Shown here in pieces: positions 7,283 to 12,476 of a stretch of DNA of 12,476 nt. The stretch is taken from NCBI GenBank assembly GCA_019348445.1, contig JAHWJK010000021.1, forward strand, positions 1 to 12,476, given 5' to 3'. The DNA is from Actinomycetota bacterium (lineage in GTDB: Bacteria; Actinomycetota; CADDZG01; WHSQ01). Each line of letters starts with the position of its first letter. Positions within the stretch are counted from its first letter, which is position 1. Both the position numbers and the translations under genes were made by a program. The notes under the pieces are model-generated. The model was given only the letters and a program-made list of their open reading frames with translations. It searched no databases and was not told the origin of the DNA.

Positions 7283-8061
7283 GCAGACAGCGACGCGAGG
7301 AACCGCAGCAGCTCCTCGTTTACCTGGTCCGGGTGCGTCAGATTCGCCGCGTGCCCACCTCCCTCTATGGCTATCACTCCCGAGCACGAGGGAAGACCCG
7401 CACACAACGCGGCGGCTTTGTCCATCGGGATCGACGGGTCTTCGGTCCCGTGAACGATAGCCACGGGACAGTCGATCTCGCCCAGGCGATCGGTCAGATC
7501 TTCTCGCCCGAGCAGCGTCTCGATCATCGGAACCACATTGGCAGGCGGCCACGACCGCCACTTGTCGGCCCACTTCTCGGCCGGCGCCGGCGAGATGATG
7601 AGAGGAACGGTGGCTTCGATCAGGTGTTCCTGCGGACCTTGACTCGCCCATGTCTCCGCCCACGCGCGATACATCTCCCCCACCGCCTCGTCCTCGACGC
7701 CCGCTTGAGTGTCGATCAAGAACAATCCGCGCACGCGCTCCGGTTGTAGCAACGCGGCGCGCAGTGACAGGAAGCCCCCCTGCGACATCCCTACGAGCAC
7801 GGCCTCGTCGACACCTGCGTCGTCGAGGATGGCGAACAGGTCGCGTGCGGAATCCCAGTACGTGAACGGGCCGTCGGATCGGGTGGCTCCGTGGTAGCGC
7901 TCGTCCCACGCGATGCATCTATACGAGCTCGCCAGTGCTTCGATCTGGGGCTCGAACATCTCGTGATCCATCAGGATGCCGTGGCTGAATGCGACGACGG
8001 CTCCGTCACCACCGGTGTCCTCGTAAAAGAGGCGCGCGCCGGAACGATCTACGTACGCCAC
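7279..8061 (-). CDS. Alpha/beta hydrolase
   Basis: A 260-residue alpha/beta-hydrolase-fold protein with a complete textbook triad: S93 in GMSQGG, D208 in HGTEDPSIP and H237 in GGGHAANLTHPDQV. The oxyanion segment is FSHGILMD, and WDERYHGATRSD follows. The upstream frame is open to 8172 but reads as arginine-rich shadow. GTG at 8061 is chosen because it shares one base with the TAG stop of the lipid kinase (TAGTG) and starts at the first strand (AYVDRSGARLFYE). It is the last gene of the minus-strand lipid operon. The substrate is unknown; an ester or lipase-type role fits the neighbours. It is clearly diverged from the hydrolase at 5686, so the two are not a recent duplication. Confidence 0.88.
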   Translation of the reverse strand: MAYVDRSGARLFYEDTGGDGAVVAFSHGILMDHEMFEPQIEALASSYRCIAWDERYHGATRSDGPFTYWDSARDLFAILDDAGVDEAVLVGMSQGGFLSLRAALLQPERVRGLFLIDTQAGVEDEAVGEMYRAWAETWASQGPQEHLIEATVPLIISPAPAEKWADKWRSWPPANVVPMIETLLGREDLTDRLGEIDCPVAIVHGTEDPSIPMDKAAALCAGLPSCSGVIAIEGGGHAANLTHPDQVNEELLRFLASLSA

Positions 8062-8981
8062 TAGACCTTCAGGCGGATCAGGTCGCGCAAGACCTCGAAG
8101 CTCGCAGGCGTGTGCCCGAGCACCTCGCCGTCGGCCTCGATCAGCAACGGTCGATCCGACGTGACGCCGCACCGCACCCTCTTGAACTCCTCGATGTCGG
8201 GGTGCGGCAAGTGTTCACCCTTGAAGACCTTCGGCATGATCGCGATCGCTTCGCGTTTGCGCGCGTGCTCGACCTGGACGTCGAGCAGCCCGTCGGTGGG
8301 CGCGGCCTTCGGCGCGATCTTCATCCCTCCACCGAAGAACTGGCAGTTGGCGACCACGATGTTGTTGGCCGGTCCTTCGTAGGTCCGGTCCACGAGATCG
8401 ACGGTCACCTGGGCGACCTTGTGCTTGCGCATGACGAGCCAGAACGCGGCTAGGTACACCGTCGGCCCGAGCCACCGCGGGAGCTTCTGAGCGCGCGCAA
8501 CGACTTCGGCGCCGATCCCGACCTCGGCGATGTTGGGGAAGTAACGGGTGACCTCCGTCCCGTCCTGCGTGTAGGTGACCTTGCCGATGTCGATCGCGAA
8601 GCTCTCGGGGCCGTCGAGATGCGCGACCGCAACCGCGGGGCTCGCCGGCAAGCCGAAGGTCTTGATGAAGTCCGAACCCGTGCCCGCCGCGACGACGCCG
8701 AGGACCGGATCGTCCACGATCGGCTTGTCGTTCTCGATCATCCCGTTGACGACCTCGTGGATCGTCCCGTCGCCGCCGACCGCAACGAGGAATCGTTTGC
8801 CCGCCTTCATCGACTCACGCGCTATCTCGATGGCGTGCATGGGCCCTTCGGTCATACGTATCTCGTATTCGAGACCGCGCTGTTTGAGCTGCGCCTCTAC
8901 CTCCGGAAGAGCCTTCGCGACCCCGCCCTTGCCCGAGCGGGCGTTCGCGATCAGGACCATCGGTCCGTACTCCGACGTCAC
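8061..8981 (-). CDS. Diacylglycerol kinase-family lipid kinase (LCB5/DagK type)
   Basis: An ATP-dependent kinase that phosphorylates diacylglycerol or a related lipid alcohol at the membrane face; in actinobacteria the product feeds phosphatidic acid and phosphatidylinositol lipids. The 306-residue length is typical. Motifs in order are the N-terminal strand MVLIANARSGKGG, the nucleotide site GGDGTIHEVVNG (69-80), GTGSDF (100-105, usually GTGNDF or GTANDF), FGGGMKIAP and the metal-site DGLLDV. GTG at 8981 overlaps the upstream stop (GTGA). ATG at 8960, nine bases after GGAG, is an equally possible start and would remove seven residues. M. tuberculosis Rv2252 is, from memory, a diacylglycerol kinase next to an AGPS-like flavoprotein, the same arrangement as here. 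Lipid specificity cannot be read from the sequence. Confidence 0.9.
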   Translation of the reverse strand: MTSEYGPMVLIANARSGKGGVAKALPEVEAQLKQRGLEYEIRMTEGPMHAIEIARESMKAGKRFLVAVGGDGTIHEVVNGMIENDKPIVDDPVLGVVAAGTGSDFIKTFGLPASPAVAVAHLDGPESFAIDIGKVTYTQDGTEVTRYFPNIAEVGIGAEVVARAQKLPRWLGPTVYLAAFWLVMRKHKVAQVTVDLVDRTYEGPANNIVVANCQFFGGGMKIAPKAAPTDGLLDVQVEHARKREAIAIMPKVFKGEHLPHPDIEEFKRVRCGVTSDRPLLIEADGEVLGHTPASFEVLRDLIRLKV

Positions 8982-10369
8982 AGGCCGAGTGCTCCCGGAT
9001 TCATGATCCCGTTCGGGTCCAAAGTCTTCTTCAACGCGACCAGCACGTCCCACCAGCCGCCGAGTTCGGTCGGCAGCCACCGCGCCCGCCGGCGACCTAT
9101 CCCGTGGTGATGGCTGATCGACCCCCCGGCCTCGATGCACGCCGACATCCCTGCCTCCCACCACGACTCGAGCTTGGCCGCCGCGTCGTCGTCGCTGTCG
9201 CACGCGCTCCCGATCGAGAAGTAGAGGCATGCGCCGTCGATGTAGTGGTGAGAGAGATGGCAACCCACGATGTCCGCCTGTGCCCCGAGGGCGTCTTTCA
9301 TCGCGTGATACACGTCCCGGAGGTCCGACCACCGCGCCGAGACCTCCATCGTTTCGACCATCGCATGGGGGCCGAGCAAGCCCGTGCCGTCCATCAGGTT
9401 CAGGTATTCGTGCACGAGGTCGTTGCGATGGACCCACCAGTGGTCGACGAGAGAGTCGTTTCCGCGCTCGCCGCGTGCCAACCGGAATGCTTCCTCCATC
9501 CGCGCCGGCGCGTCGAACCCCTCGAACGAGAGGATCATGAACGGGTCACGCGGCTCGTCCGGATGATTGCGCAGGAAGATGGCCGCGTCGTCGCGGTCGT
9601 AAAGCCTCATCATCGTCGGGTCGAGATCCTCTTGCGCGATCTTTCTGCACGCGGCCACGCCTTCTGCCATGTGCTCGAAACGGACGCACAGATCGAGCCG
9701 CGCGGGAGGAAGAGCCGAGACGCGAAGCGTCACCTCCGTGACGATGCCTAGCGTTCCCTCGGCACCTATCAGCAACGACGCCACATCCGGACCCGTCGCG
9801 GTTCGCGGCGTGCCTTTCGTTCTGACGATGCGTCCGTCGGGAAGGACTGCTTCCATCCCCGCGACCAGATCCTCGATCCCGCCGTAACGCGACGAAAGTT
9901 GGCCCACCGCGCCGGTGGACACCCACCCGCCGACGGTCGATATCTGGATCGATTGCGGCTGGTGACCCAGCATGAAGCCCCAGCCGTGCAGGGCGTTGTC
10001 GAGATCCGACCCCAGCACGCCGCACTCCGCCCGGACGAGGCGGCTCTTCTCGTCGAAGTCCCTTATCTCGTTCATCGCGCGCAGCTCCACGACTACGGCG
10101 CGATCCGGACGGATCCCGTCGGTGACACCGGAGCCACCGCCATACGGGACCAACGGCGTCTTCGTCGCGTTCGCCCACTCGACGATCTGCGCGACGTGCT
10201 TCGTGGTCCGCGGGCGAACGACGCAGAGGGGCCGCGCGAGGCGCCGACCCATCCGGCGCGCGAGTAACGCGGCCGGGGAACGATCTCCGGAATGGCGGTG
10301 GAGGTCCTGGGGGTGGACGCTCACCCGATGCTCGCCGACGATCTCGGCGAGCTCTGCCGGTGCCGTCAC
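8978..10369 (-). CDS. FAD-linked oxidase, alkyl-DHAP synthase (AGPS)-like
   Basis: A 463-residue VAO/PCMH-fold flavoprotein. In order it has the pyrophosphate loop VPYGGGSGVTDG (about 74-85), the second FAD region GHQPQSIQISTVGGWVSTG, then GGIEDLVAGMEAVLPDGRIV and GPDVASLLIGAEGTLGIVTE. The C-terminal part has SHHYIDGACLYF and SHHHGIGRRRARWL, with the triple histidine at 420-422. That SHHHG(I/V)G block and the Tyr-containing SH-x-Y-x2-GAC-x-YF block are characteristic of alkyldihydroxyacetonephosphate synthase, which exchanges the acyl chain of acyl-DHAP for a fatty alcohol and so makes the ether bond. D-lactate/glycolate dehydrogenase is the alternative, but those lack HHH. GTG at 10369 overlaps the thiolase stop (GTGA); homology starts there. 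It resembles mycobacterial Rv2251 and AgpS in context. Whether it makes ether bonds is unproven. Confidence 0.88.
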   Translation of the reverse strand: MTAPAELAEIVGEHRVSVHPQDLHRHSGDRSPAALLARRMGRRLARPLCVVRPRTTKHVAQIVEWANATKTPLVPYGGGSGVTDGIRPDRAVVVELRAMNEIRDFDEKSRLVRAECGVLGSDLDNALHGWGFMLGHQPQSIQISTVGGWVSTGAVGQLSSRYGGIEDLVAGMEAVLPDGRIVRTKGTPRTATGPDVASLLIGAEGTLGIVTEVTLRVSALPPARLDLCVRFEHMAEGVAACRKIAQEDLDPTMMRLYDRDDAAIFLRNHPDEPRDPFMILSFEGFDAPARMEEAFRLARGERGNDSLVDHWWVHRNDLVHEYLNLMDGTGLLGPHAMVETMEVSARWSDLRDVYHAMKDALGAQADIVGCHLSHHYIDGACLYFSIGSACDSDDDAAAKLESWWEAGMSACIEAGGSISHHHGIGRRRARWLPTELGGWWDVLVALKKTLDPNGIMNPGALGL

Positions 10370-11565
10370 GCGCGTTCGACGATCGTTGCGATCCCTTGGC
10401 CGACGCCGATGCACATGGTCGCGAGGCCGTAGCGCACATCTCTGCGGGTCATCTCGTGCACGAGCGTCGTCAGGATCCGCGCGCCCGAGCAGCCGAGCGG
10501 GTGCCCCAGCGCGATCGCTCCGCCGTTCACGTTGACCTTGTCGTGGTCGAGCTCGAGTTCCTTGATGCAGGCAAGCGACTGCGCCGCGAACGCCTCGTTC
10601 AGTTCCACCAGATCGATGTCGTCGAGTGTGAGGCCGGCGCGCTTCAGGGCCTTGCGGGTCGCGAACACGGGACCTATTCCCATCCGCTGCGGCTCGACAC
10701 CGGCTACCGCGGAGGTGACTATCCGTGCTTTCGGCGTCCAGTCGTGCTCCCGGAGCGCCGCCTCGCTGGCGAGCAGAAGAGCGGCGGCACCATCGTTCAG
10801 GCTCGACGCGTTTCCTGCCGTCACGGTCCCGTCGTCCTCGAACGCGGGCCTCAATCTAGAGAGGGTCTCCAGCGTCGTGTCCGGCCGCGGCGGCTCGTCG
10901 CGGTCGATCACGGTGGTATCGCCCCGCGTCCCGGTCGGGACCTCTATCGGAACGAGCTCGTCGTCGAAGCGACCTGAATCGCGCGCCTCGATCGCACGAC
11001 GGTGGCTCTGAACCGCGAACGCGTCTTGTTCCTCGCGTGAGATCCCGTAGTCGCGTCGGTTGATCTCGGCCGTGGCCCCCATCGCGTGTGCGCCGTAGCG
11101 CTCTTTCATCTTCGGGTTCACGAACCGCCACCCGATCGCGGTGTCGTGTATCTCGGCATTACGGTCGAACGCCTTCGTCGCCTTCGCCATGACGAACGGA
11201 GCGCGGGTCATCGACTCGGACCCGCCGGCCACGACTATCTCGGCTTCTTCCGATCGGATCTCGCGACTGCCGCCGTTCACCGCCTCGAGCCCCGACCCAC
11301 ACAACCGATTGACCGTTACACCGGGCACCTCGACGGGAAGACCGGCGAGCAGTAGCGCCATCCGCGCGACGTTGCGGTTGTCTTCGCCTGCCTGGTTAGC
11401 CGCCCCCCACACGACGTCGTCGATCCGGTCACCCGGCACATTCGTGCGGTCGACGAGGGTCCTGATCGCATGCGCGGCCAGGTCATCGGGACGAACGTGC
11501 GCGAGAACGCCCCCGAATCTGCCCATCGGGGTCCTCAACGCGTCGACTATGAAGGTGTCCCGCAC
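10366..11565 (-). CDS. Thiolase (acetyl-CoA acetyltransferase / 3-oxoacyl-CoA thiolase)
   Basis: A 399-residue thiolase that cleaves 3-oxoacyl-CoA with CoA or condenses two acyl-CoAs. C89 in VNRLCGSGLEAV is the acyl-carrying nucleophile, H355 in GGAIALGHPLGCSG and C385 in CIGVGQG complete the active site, and NEAFAAQ is present. The region WGAANQAGEDNRNVARMALLLAGLP and the phrase EPPRPDTTLETLSRLRP are typical of the PcaF/PaaJ (3-oxoadipyl-CoA) group, so a dicarboxylyl-CoA or general substrate is possible. No Shine-Dalgarno precedes the GTG start; a TATCAT box seven bases upstream suggests a leaderless transcript. It heads the operon, with GTGA coupling to the AGPS-like gene. A second possible role is in acetoacetyl-CoA breakdown, the end of lysine catabolism. 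Confidence 0.92.
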   Translation of the reverse strand: MRDTFIVDALRTPMGRFGGVLAHVRPDDLAAHAIRTLVDRTNVPGDRIDDVVWGAANQAGEDNRNVARMALLLAGLPVEVPGVTVNRLCGSGLEAVNGGSREIRSEEAEIVVAGGSESMTRAPFVMAKATKAFDRNAEIHDTAIGWRFVNPKMKERYGAHAMGATAEINRRDYGISREEQDAFAVQSHRRAIEARDSGRFDDELVPIEVPTGTRGDTTVIDRDEPPRPDTTLETLSRLRPAFEDDGTVTAGNASSLNDGAAALLLASEAALREHDWTPKARIVTSAVAGVEPQRMGIGPVFATRKALKRAGLTLDDIDLVELNEAFAAQSLACIKELELDHDKVNVNGGAIALGHPLGCSGARILTTLVHEMTRRDVRYGLATMCIGVGQGIATIVERA

Positions 11566-11572
11566 GCGGGAG

Positions 11573-11578
11573 ATGATA
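11573..11578 (-). promoter_or_regulatory. -10 box TATCAT for a leaderless thiolase operon transcript
   Basis: The minus strand reads TATCAT, fitting the actinobacterial TANNNT pattern, with seven bases (CTCCCGC) between it and the GTG start at 11565. Transcription would therefore begin at or next to the start codon, and no Shine-Dalgarno is present. No good -35 element was found; a GACGAC lies at roughly the right distance. Confidence 0.5.
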
Positions 11579-11592
11579 GGGCTGGAAACGGA

Positions 11593-11862
11593 TCAGTCGT
11601 CGTCCAGGCGCATGAACGACGCGGCCCAGGTGGTCCCGGAATCCGGGATCACCTGCCTGAGACGGTAGCCCCGCTCCTTCATCAACCTGCTCGTTTGCTC
11701 GAGGCGGCTTCCGAGCTCGCTCTGTAACGCCGGGATGATTATCGTGACGTCACCGGGCCGGTCCTCGGTGAGCCGGATTATGTCGTCCGCGATCCTCTCC
11801 TCCCATGACGCGCTCGACCTGTTCTTCTTGAACTTCGAGAAGAACCCGGTGGTAAGGAACAT
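11593..11862 (-). CDS. Small protein of unknown family, paralogue A
   Basis: An 89-residue protein I do not recognise. A basic aromatic N-terminus (FFSKFKKNR) precedes a helix (WEERIADDIIRLTED), a beta strand (DVTIIIPAL), a second helix (SELGSRLEQTSRLMKERGY) and a final strand pair ending TTWAASFMRLDDD. R64-G65-Y66 and W79 match equivalent residues in the protein at 11983-12210, so the two appear to be diverged copies with an alpha-beta-alpha-beta-beta layout. The ATG at 11862 is used; TTG at 11868 sits four bases after AAGGGGG and may be the true start, adding two residues. The frame opens to 11904, but that part reads as low-quality sequence. The stop is 27 bp before the thiolase start, which has its own -10 box. 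No function is proposed. Confidence 0.65.
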   Translation of the reverse strand: MFLTTGFFSKFKKNRSSASWEERIADDIIRLTEDRPGDVTIIIPALQSELGSRLEQTSRLMKERGYRLRQVIPDSGTTWAASFMRLDDD

Positions 11863-11910
11863 CCGGTCCAAGGTGCCCCCTTGTGCGGCCGCTCCGCGTG
11901 GCAACCGCAG

Positions 11911-11950
11911 GGACTAGTGAAGTCCACGGAAGGACTACGAGCAATAGTCC
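11911..11950. repeat. Four-arm GGACT/AGTCC repeat, mutually exclusive hairpins
   Basis: GGACT (11911-11915) pairs with AGTCC (11921-11925) over a 5-base loop; GGACTA (11932-11937) pairs with TAGTCC (11945-11950) over a 7-base loop. The inner arms AGTCC (11921-11925) and GGACT (11932-11936) can pair instead. The GGACTA direct repeats are 21 bp apart, two helical turns. It lies in the leader of the 11862 gene and could be an operator or a switching RNA leader. Confidence 0.5.
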
Positions 11951-11982
11951 GAGTGGAGCAGAAAGAACATGAACCGAGTGGG

Positions 11983-12210
11983 CTAGTCAGCCTCCGCCAC
12001 ACGCCGGTAAGTCGCGACCCAATCGTCGCCCGATACCCGGACGCCCGCGAGGTGATACCCACGAGACATGAGGTTCGAAGTGGCGGCATCGAGAGCCGCG
12101 CCGAGGGAAGCGAAGCGTTCTCGCGATAGATCGAGGTAGAGCTCGTCGGGATCTCCTGCGACTGCCTCGGAGATCACGTGCTGCACGTTCTCGAGATCGT
12201 TTGATCCCAC
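11983..12210 (-). CDS. Small protein of unknown family, paralogue B
   Basis: A 75-residue acidic protein, not recognised. It has a short N-terminal helix (DLENVQHVISEAVAG), a strand (DELYLDLS), a long helix (RFASLGAALDAATSNLMSRGY) and a strand pair (HLAGVRVSGDDWVATYRR). R50-G51-Y52 and W64 align with RGY and W in the 89-residue neighbour downstream: both show an LM-x(1-2)-RGY-x-L-x2-V run and then W-x-A-[ST]-[FY]-x-R. It lacks the basic N-terminal segment of the neighbour. The start GTG at 12210 is preceded by AAGGAAAGAGG, which lies inside a hairpin. Codon use is high-GC3 like the rest of the window. The two genes are separated by about 120 bp, so they may have separate or read-through transcription. 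Confidence 0.7.
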   Translation of the reverse strand: MGSNDLENVQHVISEAVAGDPDELYLDLSRERFASLGAALDAATSNLMSRGYHLAGVRVSGDDWVATYRRVAEAD

Positions 12211-12239
12211 GGGCCTCTTTCCTTTTCGTCGGAAGGCCC
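12211..12239 (-). promoter_or_regulatory. Hairpin enclosing the ribosome binding site of the 12210 gene
   Basis: In the minus-strand RNA, GGGCCTTCC (12231-12239) can pair with GGAA (12219-12222) and GGCCC (12211-12215), with an AGA bulge and an eight-base loop. The 3' arm contains the GGAAAGAGG that serves as Shine-Dalgarno and ends directly at the GTG. Folding would hide the ribosome site. No U-tract follows, so it is not a terminator. Confidence 0.5.
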
Positions 12240-12300
12240 TCTCCCTGGCGGCTCGATACGACGCATCCGAGAGATCTCCTGCCCCGCGCGCGAATGATCC

Positions 12301-12333
12301 GAGTTGTCCGATTCTTCCGATACGTCACAACTC
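12301..12333. repeat. Inverted repeat GAGTTGT / ACAACTC
   Basis: GAGTTGT (12301-12307) and ACAACTC (12327-12333) are perfect 7-base inverted copies separated by 19 bases that include a CCGAT direct repeat. On the minus strand the structure includes the last two codons and stop of the upstream short gene. No U-tract follows, so a factor-independent terminator is not supported. Confidence 0.4.
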
Positions 12334-12476
12334 GACCGACGAATACGCGACGACCCCGCGCTTCACTTGCACGAGGCATTCGTGCAACGTTGCGCGGAGA
12401 TCCTCCGACGGGGCGATGTCTTCGAGCTGGCGCAGGAGGTCGATCAGCTGCTTCATGTTCCTCACGAAATCCCCCG
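12325..12476 (-). CDS. Short hypothetical protein (runs to right edge)
   Basis: A frame shorter than 60 codons, open from the right edge to a TGA at 12327-12325. From the edge it reads GDFVRN, then MKQLIDLLRQLEDIAPSE, DLRATLHECLVQVKRGVV and AYSSVEL. Almost all codons end in G or C, like the confident genes. It could be the C-terminus of a larger protein, or a complete 43-residue protein from ATG at 12456 (GAGG is only three bases away) or a 46-residue one from GTG at 12465 (GGGGGA four bases upstream). It is mostly helical with one cysteine; no family was recognised. It lies on the same strand as the two small paralogues, with 114 bp before the next gene. Confidence 0.55.
   Translation of the reverse strand, partial: GDFVRNMKQLIDLLRQLEDIAPSEDLRATLHECLVQVKRGVVAYSSVEL

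Noticed and set aside
6754..7749. 331-residue plus-strand open frame across the convergent junction
   Set aside because: Covers parts of two well-supported genes in the wrong frame and has shadow composition.
6833..7918. 361-residue minus-strand open frame
   Set aside because: Antisense to the hydroxylase and out of frame with the hydrolase; no motif seen.
8982..9437. N-terminal extension of the lipid kinase
   Set aside because: The frame is open but overlaps the AGPS-like gene and is Arg-rich; kinase homology begins near 8981/8960.
11980..11992. GGCT/AGCC mini-palindrome at the stop of paralogue B
   Set aside because: Only a 4-base stem with no U-tract; expected by chance at this GC content.
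11881..12129. 82-residue plus-strand open frame
   Set aside because: Antisense to paralogue B and the repeat region; no ribosome site and no recognisable features.
12211..12239. Hairpin as a transcription terminator
   Set aside because: No U-tract on either strand, and the stem ends at a start codon.

Overview
The window looks like a piece of a high-GC actinobacterial chromosome, probably a soil or deep-branching Actinomycetota. The reasons are very high third-position GC, frequent GTG and TTG starts, genes packed with 1-4 bp stop/start overlaps, a likely leaderless GTG gene, and an AGPS-like flavoprotein next to an LCB5-type lipid kinase with glpD nearby, a gene set I recall from mycobacteria (Rv2249c-Rv2252). 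No mobile element, CRISPR array, tRNA or rRNA was found, and no stretch over 300 bp lacks a gene.

Region 1 (1-3696) is amino acid and acyl-CoA catabolism. On the minus strand, kamA (lysine 2,3-aminomutase) is followed, with a GTGA overlap, by kdd (3,5-diaminohexanoate dehydrogenase), which runs off the left edge. These are two steps of the lysine-to-acetate/acetoacetate pathway; KamDE, Kce and Kal are not in the window. An 86 bp divergent spacer separates kamA from an Lrp/AsnC regulator on the plus strand. The spacer holds a kamA-facing promoter candidate and a pair of inverted GAATATC boxes, so local control of lysine breakdown is likely. An acyl-CoA dehydrogenase converges on lrp with a 14 bp overlap of the 3' ends.

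Region 2 (3720-11565) is two convergent, tightly coupled four-gene operons. The plus-strand operon encodes a small single-TM protein, GlpD, an alpha/beta hydrolase with an unusual S-x-S-x-G elbow, and a membrane di-iron fatty acid hydroxylase-superfamily protein. The minus-strand operon encodes a thiolase, an alkyl-DHAP-synthase-like flavoprotein with the diagnostic HHH motif, a diacylglycerol/lipid kinase and a second alpha/beta hydrolase. The operons meet at one CTAG tetranucleotide that supplies both stop codons. The gene content (DHAP supply, ether-bond-type chemistry, lipid phosphorylation, lipid hydroxylation, hydrolysis) suggests a glycerolipid and possibly ether-lipid locus. This is the most interesting hypothesis here, but it is inference.

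Region 3 (11593-12476) is a run of small minus-strand genes of unknown function. Two of them, 89 and 75 residues long, look like diverged tandem paralogues sharing an RGY...W-x-A pattern. The spacers contain alternative GGACT/AGTCC hairpins and a hairpin that covers the ribosome binding site of the 75-residue gene. A further short coding frame runs off the right edge.
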